Of a stretch of DNA of 42,706 nucleotides, positions 9,815 to 19,615 are shown piece after piece. The DNA lies in contig CACIRR010000006.1 of the NCBI GenBank assembly GCA_902589095.1, forward strand, positions 1 through 42,706, written 5' to 3'. The first letter of the stretch is position 1; each line of letters starts with the position of its first letter. The translations under genes and the position numbers were made by a program. Origin of the DNA: an uncultured Alphaproteobacteria bacterium. Its GTDB lineage: Bacteria > Pseudomonadota > Alphaproteobacteria > HIMB59 > GCA-002718135. A model generated the notes under the pieces. The model did no database searches and was not told the DNA's origin. It saw only the letters and a list, made by a program, of their open reading frames with translations.

Positions 9815-11644
9815 TTAGTTCGTTGATCTTTGAGAATTAATAAAGTTGAATTTATTTTGATTAACCCACCAAGTATCAAATCCAAGAGAGTATTTAGGCT
9901 TTTGTTTTGGTTGATCAAACATATCCCAATATAATACTCTGTAGGCTGAAATATGCCATTGAGGAATTACATAATAATTCCATAACAGAATTCTATCTAA
10001 GGCTCTAGTGATTGTAATTAAGTCTTCCCTATCTTTGGCATTGATGAGGTTTTCAATTAGCAAATCAACTACTTTATTCTTGATACCAATAATATTACGT
10101 GAGCCATTTGTGTCAGCAGCTCCAGAACTCCAAAAATTTCTTTGTTCGTTTCCTGGTGATAAGCTCTGTGAAAAAGTAAATACAACCATGTCAAAATCAA
10201 AACTTTCAATTCTTTTTTGATACTGGGAACTATCAATTGTTCGTAAAGAAGCATTGATTCCCAATTTTTCTAAATTATCAATAAATGGAAGAACTATTCT
10301 CTCAAAAGCAGGGGATACTAATAAAATTTCAAATTCAAAAGGTTCTCCATTTGAGTTTTCTAATCTTCCATCCCGAAGCTTCCATCCAGCCTCTTGTAGA
10401 AGTTTGGTAGCTTCTTGTAATTCATTTCTTATAAAACCAGATCCATCTGTTTTAGGATTACTATATTCTTCATTAAATATTTCCTTAGGCAGTTGATCGA
10501 TATATGGATTTAAGTATGCTAGTTCTGCTTGAGATGGTAGCCCTGATGATGCGAGCTCAGAATTTTCAAAAAAACTATCAGTTCTTTTATACGCATCGTA
10601 AAATAAATTTTTATTGGTCCACTCAAAATCAAATGCAAAAGAAAGAGCTTTTCTTACTCTTTTATCGGCAAAAATATTTTTACGAGTGTTAAAGGCAAAA
10701 GCCTGCATTCCCTGAGGATTTTCATGAGGTATAAGTTCTTTTTTTATTAACCCCTCAGTGACCGCATCAATATCATAACCAGTTGCCCATTCCTTTGAAG
10801 TATTTTCAGAGAAAAAATCTATTTCACCAGATTTGAAAGCTTCTCTTTCAACGCCCCTATCTTTATAATAATCATAACGAATATTACCTATGTTATCCTT
10901 TCCAACTTTAATAGGGACAATATTGTTTTTAAAACCCCAATAATTCATGTCTAGTTCATAGGTAATTGATCGACCTGCATCAAAAGATTTAACTTTATAA
11001 GGGCCACTCCCTATTGGAACATCAAGTGTTGTTTCTTCAAAATTTTTATTTTCCCAATAGTGTTTAGGTAATACTGGCAACTGTCCAACAATGAGAACTA
11101 ACTCTTTATTGGTGTTTGTTGCAAATACAAATTTAACTTTATTTTCAGTTATTTTAATAACTTCACTTACATCCCCGTAATAATATTTATAAAATGGATG
11201 CCCCTTTTCCATTAGTGTATTGAAGGTCCAAACAACATCATCACTTGTTATTTTTTTTCCATCATGCCATTTCGCTTCATCTCTCAAAGTAAATGTTACC
11301 CAGGATCGATCATCAGGCCATTCTATACTTTTAGCTAAAAGTCCGTATTCCGTAAATGCTTCATCACTAGATCCAACTGTTAACGATTCATACAATAGTC
11401 CTATTCCAGCTGCAGAAGTACCTTTAAGTGTAAAAGGATTAAATGTATCATAAGTGCCAATAGCACTTCTAACTATATTCCCTCCCTTTTCGGCATTATT
11501 GCTGACGTATTCAACACTTAAAAAATTTTGATCATATTTTGGTTCACCATGCATGGCAATAGCATGAGATATGTTAGTTTTTGCTATTAGGTTTTGGGCA
11601 ATTAATAAAATAAAGACGGTAATGGCTGTGGGTAAAGTTTTCAT
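9815..11644 (-). CDS. yejA: Extracellular solute-binding protein YejA (SBP family 5), N-terminal signal peptide
   Basis: Signal-like N-terminus; AMHGEPKYDQNF...GTYDTFNPFTLKG; operon with yejBEF. Confidence 0.92.
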   Translation of the reverse strand: MKTLPTAITVFILLIAQNLIAKTNISHAIAMHGEPKYDQNFLSVEYVSNNAEKGGNIVRSAIGTYDTFNPFTLKGTSAAGIGLLYESLTVGSSDEAFTEYGLLAKSIEWPDDRSWVTFTLRDEAKWHDGKKITSDDVVWTFNTLMEKGHPFYKYYYGDVSEVIKITENKVKFVFATNTNKELVLIVGQLPVLPKHYWENKNFEETTLDVPIGSGPYKVKSFDAGRSITYELDMNYWGFKNNIVPIKVGKDNIGNIRYDYYKDRGVEREAFKSGEIDFFSENTSKEWATGYDIDAVTEGLIKKELIPHENPQGMQAFAFNTRKNIFADKRVRKALSFAFDFEWTNKNLFYDAYKRTDSFFENSELASSGLPSQAELAYLNPYIDQLPKEIFNEEYSNPKTDGSGFIRNELQEATKLLQEAGWKLRDGRLENSNGEPFEFEILLVSPAFERIVLPFIDNLEKLGINASLRTIDSSQYQKRIESFDFDMVVFTFSQSLSPGNEQRNFWSSGAADTNGSRNIIGIKNKVVDLLIENLINAKDREDLITITRALDRILLWNYYVIPQWHISAYRVLYWDMFDQPKQKPKYSLGFDTWWVNQNKFNFINSQRSTN

Positions 11645-11684
11645 ATGGTTAATATAATTACTTTAATTAAAATTTAAATTAAAT

Positions 11685-12461
11685 TTATTCGTTAATTATG
11701 GAAATTAATTGGGAATGAAGTTTTTCATTTGCTGAAGCGACGACACTTCCTTGTGAATCTGTGGTTATTTCTTTACCATATTTATCTGTAATTTTTCCTC
11801 CAGCTCCCTCAATTACATTTACCAAGGCCATATAATCATGAGCTTTTAGAGTATCTTCAATCACTATATCAATTAATCCTGATGCGAGCATTCCATACAT
11901 ATAACAATCACCGCCATAACGGTAATATCTGACAGTATTAGTAATCTTCTCTACAGCTTTTCTTAAGTGTGGTTCATCAAAATATAAGCCTGAAGTGAAA
12001 AGATACGCATTTTCAATTTTTGTAACATTAGATGTTTGTGCAGTTTGGTTATTAATAGTCGAGTTCTGATTTTTGACCCCAATCCATCTTTCCTTGTGTG
12101 CGGGACAATTAATAATACCAATAATTGGTTTTTTATTTTGCGTTAAGGAAATTAAGTTTCCAAAATCTTTATGTCCTGCAATATAGCTTCTAGTTCCATC
12201 AATCGGATCTATAACCCAGATGAATTCAGCATCTGGATTAATGCTATCAAACTCTTCACCTAAAATACCATGATCAGGATATTCTTTTTCTATTATTGAT
12301 CTTATTTTTAATTCTGTATTTTTATCTGCAATAGTAACGGGGCTTTCATCACTTTTATTATCAATATCAAGAGATGTTCTAAAATATTGCATAGAAGTAA
12401 CAGTTGCTTCATCAGCTAGTTTATTCGCAAAGGTTATATATTCCTGATAGGAATTATTCAT
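11685..12461 (-). CDS. hisN: Histidinol-phosphatase / inositol-monophosphatase family
   Basis: GEE and WVIDPIDGTRSYIAG metal-binding motifs. Confidence 0.8.
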   Translation of the reverse strand: MNNSYQEYITFANKLADEATVTSMQYFRTSLDIDNKSDESPVTIADKNTELKIRSIIEKEYPDHGILGEEFDSINPDAEFIWVIDPIDGTRSYIAGHKDFGNLISLTQNKKPIIGIINCPAHKERWIGVKNQNSTINNQTAQTSNVTKIENAYLFTSGLYFDEPHLRKAVEKITNTVRYYRYGGDCYMYGMLASGLIDIVIEDTLKAHDYMALVNVIEGAGGKITDKYGKEITTDSQGSVVASANEKLHSQLISIINE

Positions 12462-12468
12462 TTAACAA

Positions 12469-13014
12469 TTAAGGAAGAGGGACAGGTGAGTCCGAATGTT
12501 CTCTTAAAAATAGTACCAAGTTCGCTCTATCTTCAACTTTTTTAAGACCCGCAAAATTCATTTTAGTACCTTTGATATATTTTTTTGGTTTATATAAAAA
12601 TTCTGCTAATTCTTCATAACCCCAGTCACCACCATATTCAGCTAATGCTTTTGAATAAGCAAAGCCTTCTACATTAGCTTTTGGTCTGTTAATGAGATTC
12701 CATAAATTAGGACCAACTTTATTGGCACTGTCTTTTTCATAATTATGACAGGCACTGCATTTTTTAAATAATTTCTCACCTTTTTCAAGTGAAGCACTAG
12801 CTAATAGTAAAGAAATTGGTTCTATAATATCTTCTTTGGGAGCAACACCAGACTGAACTTCGCCAGTATCAGGTACATCTATTTTATAAGCAGTTTCTTC
12901 CATTTCATGATGTTCTACATCAATAATAATATCTCCAAGATGACCAATAACTGTTACAACAAGTATTGCTAATATGATGGAAGCCAAAATTTTGTTAACT
13001 TCAAGTCCAGACAT
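12469..13014 (-). CDS. Membrane-anchored cytochrome c (c552/CycM-like)
   Basis: N-terminal TM anchor; CSACH heme motif; KGTKMNFAGLKK distal Met region. Confidence 0.85.
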   Translation of the reverse strand: MSGLEVNKILASIILAILVVTVIGHLGDIIIDVEHHEMEETAYKIDVPDTGEVQSGVAPKEDIIEPISLLLASASLEKGEKLFKKCSACHNYEKDSANKVGPNLWNLINRPKANVEGFAYSKALAEYGGDWGYEELAEFLYKPKKYIKGTKMNFAGLKKVEDRANLVLFLREHSDSPVPLP

Positions 13015-13105
13015 GTGTAAGACATCTATATAGATTTTTTTTGAAATGAATAGAAATGAAAACGCTCAATAAAATATTAAATACTGCTTAATTGTCGCAT
13101 AATTT

Positions 13106-13843
13106 ATGAAATCAGCAATTATAATTCCAGCAAGAATGGCATCTAAACGTTTTCCAAATAAACCAATGGCCAAAATTGCCGGAATCCCTATGATAGAGAG
13201 AGTTTGGAGACAGGGAATCAAGTCAAAAATTGGAGATGTATTTGTTGCTTGCTGTGAAAATGAAGTGTTTGATTTAATATCGTCAAAAGGTGGCAAAGCA
13301 ATTATGACAGATCCAAATCATCCATCGGGAACTGATCGAATTTTTGAAGCATATAGTTCACTCGAAAACAAAAATGATTATGAAAGCGTAATCAATCTGC
13401 AAGGAGATATGCCATTAATAGATCCTCTTGTATTAGAGAGTGTGAATGAACCTTTAATGCACGGTTATGTGATAGGTACAATTGCTACTGATATTTCGAG
13501 TAAAGAGAGGGAAAATTCAAATATTACTAAAGTTAAAATAAATTGGAACAATACACAATCAGTTGGAGAGTCTATTGATTTTTATAAAGAGTCAAATAAC
13601 CAAGTTGAAAATATATATCAGCATGTGGGAATATATAGCTTTAAACCGGATGCTCTGCATAACTTTGTATCTATGCAGCCTTCAAATAACGAAATTACGA
13701 AAAAATTAGAGCAATTGAGAGCACTGGATGCAGGTATTAAAATAGGAATAACCTATGTAGAAAACATTCCAATTAGTGTAGATGCATTGGAAGATTTAAT
13801 GTTAATAGAAAAAATCATTAAAAATAACAATGAAGCAAATTAA
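13106..13843 (+). CDS. kdsB: 3-deoxy-manno-octulosonate cytidylyltransferase
   Basis: IIPARMASKRFPNKPMAKIAGIPMIERVW; LQGDMPLIDP. Confidence 0.95.
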   Translation: MKSAIIIPARMASKRFPNKPMAKIAGIPMIERVWRQGIKSKIGDVFVACCENEVFDLISSKGGKAIMTDPNHPSGTDRIFEAYSSLENKNDYESVINLQGDMPLIDPLVLESVNEPLMHGYVIGTIATDISSKERENSNITKVKINWNNTQSVGESIDFYKESNNQVENIYQHVGIYSFKPDALHNFVSMQPSNNEITKKLEQLRALDAGIKIGITYVENIPISVDALEDLMLIEKIIKNNNEAN

Positions 13844-14672
13844 AAATTTTGCCTTTCAAGGCGTAAATGGAGCTTATAGCGAGCAAGCGGGTAAAAATGT
13901 TTTTCCAAATACCACAAGCGTTCCTTGTGCAACATTTGAAGAGATGTTTGCTTGTGTTAGAGATGCTAAGGCAGATATAGCTCTAGTTCCGATAGAAAAC
14001 TCTCAAGCAGGAAGAGTTGCAGATACACAAAGGTTAATTCCTGATTCAGAATTACAAATAATAGGGGAGTACTTTCTTGAAGTTAGACACAACCTCATGG
14101 CAATTCCAGGTACAAATATTAATGACATTAAAAGAATTCATAGTCATGAGCAAGGAATTGCACAATGCAGGAACAAAATACTTAATCTTAACAAAGAAAT
14201 GGTTGTTGCTGCAGACACTGCAGGATCAGCAAAAAAAATATCAAAACTAAAAAGTAAAGAAGATGCTGCAATAGCTTCTGAACTTGCTGCAGAAATTTAT
14301 AACTTAGAAATACTTGAAAAAAATTTTCAAGATTCTCAAAATAATGTGACAAGATTTTTAATTATGTCAAAACAAAAAAATGAAATAAAATCTGATGCAA
14401 ATGATCTATTAACTACCTTAGTTTTTGTAGTGAGAAGTATACCTGCATCCCTTTATAAATGTCTGGGAGGTTTTGCAAGTAATGGAGTTAATATCACGAA
14501 ATTAGAAAGCTATATTCATCCTCAAGGTTTCGATGTAGCTCAATTTTATATTGATTTTGAAGGACATCCAGATGATCATTCAGTAAAGTTGGCGTTGGAG
14601 GAAATGAAATTTTTTTGTAAAGAAATAAAAGTTTTGGGTGTTTATAAAAAGTCAGATTTTAGAAAAAAATAA
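13830..14672 (+). CDS. pheA: Prephenate dehydratase with C-terminal ACT domain
   Basis: FQGVNGAYSEQA, VPIENSQAGRV, NVTRFLIM motifs; ACT region with ITKLESYIHP. Confidence 0.94.
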   Translation: MKQIKNFAFQGVNGAYSEQAGKNVFPNTTSVPCATFEEMFACVRDAKADIALVPIENSQAGRVADTQRLIPDSELQIIGEYFLEVRHNLMAIPGTNINDIKRIHSHEQGIAQCRNKILNLNKEMVVAADTAGSAKKISKLKSKEDAAIASELAAEIYNLEILEKNFQDSQNNVTRFLIMSKQKNEIKSDANDLLTTLVFVVRSIPASLYKCLGGFASNGVNITKLESYIHPQGFDVAQFYIDFEGHPDDHSVKLALEEMKFFCKEIKVLGVYKKSDFRKK

Positions 14673-14727
14673 ACATAAAAGATAATTCACAAGTTATTTT
14701 TTTATCCTTTAATGGTATAGTGGAAAT

Positions 14728-14815
14728 GGAAGGTTTGAGGGCGGATATCTTGTTAATCCAGTCAGGTCTGAAAAGAAGCAGCTGTACCAGGTCTATTCGG
14801 GTCTTATAACCTTCC
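14728..14815 (+). ncRNA. ffs: Bacterial small signal recognition particle RNA (4.5S-type)
   Basis: Conserved core GTCAGGTCTGAAAAGAAGCAGC; terminal stem GGAAGGTT (14728-14735) pairs with AACCTTCC (14808-14815); lies upstream of dnaX. Confidence 0.93.
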
Positions 14816-14824
14816 TTGAAAATT

Positions 14825-16498
14825 ATGACAGTAAATACAGAATATAAAGTTCTTGCCAGAAAGTACAGACCTCAAACATTTGGTGATTTAATTGGACAAG
14901 AAACTTTGGTTCAAATTTTGACTAATGCCATAACAACTAACAGAATTGCAAATGCTTATCTTTTAACTGGTGTTCGGGGAGTTGGTAAAACAACAACGGC
15001 AAGGTTAATTGCAATGAGCCTGAACTGTGAAAATAGAAAAGAGTCCAGTTGTGAACCTTGTGGAAATTGTGATTCATGTCAATCAATTAGATCAGATCAC
15101 AATTTAGATGTTATTGAAATGGATGCTGCGAGTAAAACAGGTGTTGATGATGTGCGTGAAATTATTGATAACGTAAAATATAAACCCGTAAATAGTACTT
15201 TTAAAATATTTATTATAGATGAGGTTCATATGCTCTCTAAAAGCGCATTTAATGCCCTTTTAAAAACTCTAGAGGAACCACCTGAACATGTTAAATTCAT
15301 TTTTGCTACAACAGAGGTAAAAAAAATACCAGTAACAATTTTATCGAGATGCCAACGTTTTGATTTGAAAAGAGTTGACTCTGAAAATTTAGGAAAGCAT
15401 CTTAAAAAAATTTCTGAACTAGAGAAAGTAAAAATTGATGATGATGCTATAGCATTATTGGTAAGAGCCGGTGATGGTTCTGTTAGGGACTCTATAAGCT
15501 TACTAGATCAAGCAGTTATAAATAACAGTAAAAACGTTACAGCTGAGACTGTTACAAACATGTTGGGGCTTGCTGACAGAGGCAAGATATATGACCTTCT
15601 TGAATCCATTAGCAAAGGAAAAGCATCGGAGTCACTGATTATTTTCAGAGATTTATATAATTCTGGGGCGGATATTTTGATGATCTTTGAAGAATTATTA
15701 AACGCTGTTCATTCTATTACTCAAATTAAAATTTCTCCAGATATTAAAAAAGATATTTCAATACCTGAAATTGAAAGAGTAAGAGGTAACTATTTTTCTA
15801 AACAATTATCAATGAACTCACTTGGTGTCATGTGGCAGGTTCTTTTTAAAGGCTTTCAAGAGTTACAAAATGGGTTTCATCTTTTTCAGCTGGGAGAAAT
15901 GATAATTATAAGACTTATATATATAAGTAGTAATCCTAATCCTGAAGGTACTAAAAAAGAAATTCCAAATAAAAACAATGAAGATGCTCAATTAATTTCA
16001 AAAGATCAAGAAATTAAAAAAAAAGTTGATTTAAATACAGATATCAACACCATAAATAATGATACTACTGCATCGTTTATTATTAAAATTAATAATTTTA
16101 GACAATTTGTTGATCTTTTTTATAAAAAAAGAGAAGCTTTATTGCATACCCAGCTATACAACTCCGTTAAACTGATATCATTTAAAGAAGGTGAAGTAGT
16201 CATAAATAATAAATTAATACGAGATCAACACTTCAATAGGAACGTCGCTAAGCTAATTTCTAAATGGACTGGTAGAATATGGCAAATCCACTCTTCAGAT
16301 AGCAATATTGGAAGTAGTTTAAGTGAAGAAGATATTATCGATCAACAAAATGAAATAAAAAAAATGAAAAATCATCCTGAAGTTAAAAAAATTTTAGAAG
16401 CTCTTCCAGGTTTGAGTATTTATTCTATTACTGATATTACAGATACTGTTGATGAAACAGTTGATGAATTTGAGACAGAAAATCATAAGGAGGTATAA
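14825..16498 (+). CDS. dnaX: DNA polymerase III subunit tau/gamma
   Basis: VLARKYRPQTFGDLIGQE, GVRGVGKTT, CNCDSC zinc motif region, EVHMLSKSAFNALLKTLEEPP. The listed start (TTG at 14816) lies at the SRP RNA 3' end; ATG at 14825 is preferred. Confidence 0.95.
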   Translation: MTVNTEYKVLARKYRPQTFGDLIGQETLVQILTNAITTNRIANAYLLTGVRGVGKTTTARLIAMSLNCENRKESSCEPCGNCDSCQSIRSDHNLDVIEMDAASKTGVDDVREIIDNVKYKPVNSTFKIFIIDEVHMLSKSAFNALLKTLEEPPEHVKFIFATTEVKKIPVTILSRCQRFDLKRVDSENLGKHLKKISELEKVKIDDDAIALLVRAGDGSVRDSISLLDQAVINNSKNVTAETVTNMLGLADRGKIYDLLESISKGKASESLIIFRDLYNSGADILMIFEELLNAVHSITQIKISPDIKKDISIPEIERVRGNYFSKQLSMNSLGVMWQVLFKGFQELQNGFHLFQLGEMIIIRLIYISSNPNPEGTKKEIPNKNNEDAQLISKDQEIKKKVDLNTDINTINNDTTASFIIKINNFRQFVDLFYKKREALLHTQLYNSVKLISFKEGEVVINNKLIRDQHFNRNVAKLISKWTGRIWQIHSSDSNIGSSLSEEDIIDQQNEIKKMKNHPEVKKILEALPGLSIYSITDITDTVDETVDEFETENHKEV

Positions 16499-16821
16499 TG
16501 GTTAATATAGGCAATATGATGAAACAAGCGCAGCAGCTTCAGAAAAAAATGGCTGACGCACAGGAAAAGCTGAACTCAATTGAAGTTGAAGGAGTCTCAG
16601 GAGGTGGCGTAGTAAAAGTTATTGCTACTGCCAAAGGTGAAATTAAAAGAATTAATCTTGATGATAGTTTATTAAAACCTGAAGACAAAGAGATAACAGA
16701 AGATTTAATTGTCGCTGCCATTAATGACGCTAAACAAAAAGGTGAAGTGGCTGCTCAAGAAGAGATGAAATCTGTGACTGGAGGTTTGCCTTTGCCTCCT
16801 GGCATGAAGTTGCCTTTTTAA
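16498..16821 (+). CDS. ybaB: YbaB/EbfC nucleoid-associated protein
   Basis: NMMKQAQQLQKKM; follows dnaX with TAATG overlap and AAGGAGGT SD. Confidence 0.95.
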   Translation: MVNIGNMMKQAQQLQKKMADAQEKLNSIEVEGVSGGGVVKVIATAKGEIKRINLDDSLLKPEDKEITEDLIVAAINDAKQKGEVAAQEEMKSVTGGLPLPPGMKLPF

Positions 16822-16824
16822 ATA

Positions 16825-17424
16825 ATGGAAGGATCTGCAATAGAAAAATTAATAGCCGATATTTCTAAATTGCCTGGTTTAGGAAGACGGTCAGCCCAGA
16901 GAATTGCTTTGTATTTATTAAAAAATAAGGATCGTTCATTGTTGCCTTTGATTCAAACATTAGAATCTTCTCATAAACTTATAAGTGAATGCTCAGCATG
17001 TGGAAATGTTGATATGACCAATCCATGTAATATTTGTTCAAGTGCAAATAGAGATCAAAAATCCATTTGTATAATTGAAGACGTATCAGATTTATGGACG
17101 TTTGAAAGAACGGGTTTTTATCGTGGATTGTATCATGTATTAGGAGGGTCTTTATCCGCTATAAATGGGATAGGTATGGAAGAACTGACAATTACAAAAC
17201 TTGTTAAAAGAATTGAGCAAAATGAAATTACAGAAGTAATTCTTGCTTTAAGTACTACTATGGAAGGTCAAACCACTACACATGTTATTGCAGACAAACT
17301 AGAGTCATTTAAAAATTTAACAGTAACAAGATTAGCACAAGGGATACCTATTGGTGGGGAAGTGCATTATCTAGATGAGAATACTCTAAATACAGCATTC
17401 CAATCACGAAAAAAATTAGTCTAA
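16825..17424 (+). CDS. recR: Recombination mediator RecR
   Basis: LPGLGRRSAQRIALYLL; zinc finger CSACGN..NPCNIC; Toprim region IEDVSDLW. Confidence 0.96.
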   Translation: MEGSAIEKLIADISKLPGLGRRSAQRIALYLLKNKDRSLLPLIQTLESSHKLISECSACGNVDMTNPCNICSSANRDQKSICIIEDVSDLWTFERTGFYRGLYHVLGGSLSAINGIGMEELTITKLVKRIEQNEITEVILALSTTMEGQTTTHVIADKLESFKNLTVTRLAQGIPIGGEVHYLDENTLNTAFQSRKKLV

Positions 17425-17430
17425 TAATTA

Positions 17431-17937
17431 ATGGAAATACTCTTAGTTCCTAATGAAGTTTTGCGCTTGAAAGCAAAAAAACTTACCAAAATTACAAAAG
17501 AAGATATTAATATTGCCCATCAAATGATGAATACAATGATCAAGGCACCAGGGGTAGGGTTAGCAGCCAATCAAGTTGGAATATTAAAGCAAATTGTTAC
17601 AATAAATTTTGAGGATAAAGAAAATAACAAAAAAGCAAATTATATTTTATTTAATCCCTCAATTATAGAATATTCAGAAGAAAAAACTATTATGGAAGAG
17701 GGGTGCTTATCTTTGCCTGAACAATATGCAGATGTTGAAAGACCAAAACAAATAATTGTCGAGTACACAGATGAAAATGAAAAATTAATTAAAAGAGAAA
17801 TTGATGGATATGAAGCAAGAATACTTCAACATGAGATAGATCATTTATCGGGAAAATTATTTGTTGATTATCTATCATCTTTAAAAAAAAATATCTTAAT
17901 TAAAAAAGTAAAAAAATTACAAAAATTTAAAAATTAA
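17431..17937 (+). CDS. def: Peptide deformylase
   Basis: GVGLAANQVG, EEGCLSLP, QHEIDHLSG motifs. Confidence 0.97.
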   Translation: MEILLVPNEVLRLKAKKLTKITKEDINIAHQMMNTMIKAPGVGLAANQVGILKQIVTINFEDKENNKKANYILFNPSIIEYSEEKTIMEEGCLSLPEQYADVERPKQIIVEYTDENEKLIKREIDGYEARILQHEIDHLSGKLFVDYLSSLKKNILIKKVKKLQKFKN

Positions 17938-18860
17938 TGAATGATAAAAAAATAATCTTTATGGGCACGCCAGATATAGCTGCGCAACATTTACAGTACT
18001 TACTTGATAATAGTATCAATATAGTTGGTGTATTTACACAACCACCCAGAAAAAAAAATAGAGGCATGAATATTGAAGAAAGCCCTGTTCATCAAATTGC
18101 AAAAAAAAATAATTTAGAAACCTTTTATCCAAGTTCTATAGATGGCAGAGCAATAGAACAAATTAATAGTCTTGATCCTGATATAATTATTGTCGTTGCC
18201 TATGGTATTATTTTACCATCTCAACTGCTTGATATACCAAAATTTGGATGCATCAATATCCATGTATCTTTACTTCCGAGATGGAGAGGGGCGGCACCAA
18301 TTGAACATGCTATGCTAGCAGGAGATGTAAAAACTGGCATAAGTGTTATAAAAATCTCACCCAAACTTGATGCTGGAGATATTCTTCATCAAGAAAGATT
18401 GAATATAAATGCAGATATGTACAGTGATGAATTGACAGTGGCCCTTACAAATTTAGGTAAACAAACAATGCTTAGAGTTTTACCTAAAATTTTTGAAAAC
18501 AAAACTTTATCTAAAAAACAGGACTTGAATAAAGTGACATATGCTAAGAAGTTCACATCTGTTGATAGAAAAATCAATTTTAATAATTCTACCAATGAAG
18601 TTTATAATCATATACGAGCTCATGGACCAAAACCAGGTTCATGGTTTGTCTATAGAGGCGAAAGAATTAAAATTTTAAGAGCTGTAATGAAAAAAGATAA
18701 AGGTCAGCAATCTACAATATTAAATAATAAATTTATGTTAGCATGCAGTGATGGAAGTATACTTCCTACTCTTATACAGCGTGAAGGAAAAAAAGCAGTT
18801 GAGGTAAAAGATTTCATTCAAGGTTTTGCGTTTACGATTAATGATAAAATAAATGTATAA
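17937..18860 (+). CDS. fmt: Methionyl-tRNA formyltransferase
   Basis: IIFMGTPDIAAQHL, VSLLPRWRGAAPIEHA; next to def. Confidence 0.97.
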   Translation: MNDKKIIFMGTPDIAAQHLQYLLDNSINIVGVFTQPPRKKNRGMNIEESPVHQIAKKNNLETFYPSSIDGRAIEQINSLDPDIIIVVAYGIILPSQLLDIPKFGCINIHVSLLPRWRGAAPIEHAMLAGDVKTGISVIKISPKLDAGDILHQERLNINADMYSDELTVALTNLGKQTMLRVLPKIFENKTLSKKQDLNKVTYAKKFTSVDRKINFNNSTNEVYNHIRAHGPKPGSWFVYRGERIKILRAVMKKDKGQQSTILNNKFMLACSDGSILPTLIQREGKKAVEVKDFIQGFAFTINDKINV

Positions 18861-19587
18861 TTACAAGATTACTGTTGAGTACGATGGTACTAATTTTGTT
18901 GGTTGGCAACAACAAGCAAATGGCCTTTCAATACAATCTTCATTACAGGACTCATTATTTAAACTGTCTGGTGAAAAAGTTGTTGTATACGGAGCAGGGA
19001 GAACTGATGCAGGTGTTCATGCTTATGGACAGGTTGCTTCTTTTTCAATTTCAAAAAAAATTTCTACAGACGTAATTAGAGATGGTTTAAATCAGCATTT
19101 AAGACCGCTGATGATCTCTGTTCAAAAAGCAGAGTTTGTACAAGATGATTTTCATGCTAGATTTTCAGCTAAAAGAAGGTGGTATGTTTATAAAATAATT
19201 AATAGAAGGTCTCCTCTTACAATAGAAGCAAATAAAGCTTGGTGCGTACATAAAAAACTAAATATTGATAAAATTAAAACCGAAATTGCTTCTTTTGTTG
19301 GAAAACACGATCTAAATGCTTTTCGATCTGCAAATTGTCAATCAAATACAAGTATAAAAACTATTGATAGTATAAATGTTGATCACAAAGAGGATAAAAT
19401 ATTAATCGAAATTAGTGCTAGATCATTTCTTCATTCACAAGTTCGCATAATGGTTGGAACATTAGTTGATATCGCTAAAGGAAATTTGACTGACTCTATA
19501 TCTCAAATTATTAATTCTAGAAAAAGAGATCTTGCAGGCCAAACTGCTCCAGCATGCGGACTATACTTAAAAAAAATTGATTACTAA
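18853..19587 (+). CDS. truA: tRNA pseudouridine(38-40) synthase
   Basis: YDGTNFVGWQQQ; GAGRTDAGVHAYGQVASF. Confidence 0.97.
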   Translation: MYNYKITVEYDGTNFVGWQQQANGLSIQSSLQDSLFKLSGEKVVVYGAGRTDAGVHAYGQVASFSISKKISTDVIRDGLNQHLRPLMISVQKAEFVQDDFHARFSAKRRWYVYKIINRRSPLTIEANKAWCVHKKLNIDKIKTEIASFVGKHDLNAFRSANCQSNTSIKTIDSINVDHKEDKILIEISARSFLHSQVRIMVGTLVDIAKGNLTDSISQIINSRKRDLAGQTAPACGLYLKKIDY

Positions 19588-19615
19588 GTATTTAACAACC
19601 CAAATAAATTAAGAA

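Noticed and set aside
14816-14824. TTG start for dnaX given in the ORF track
   Set aside because: It falls on the SRP RNA 3' end; the ATG at 14825 fits DnaX N-termini.
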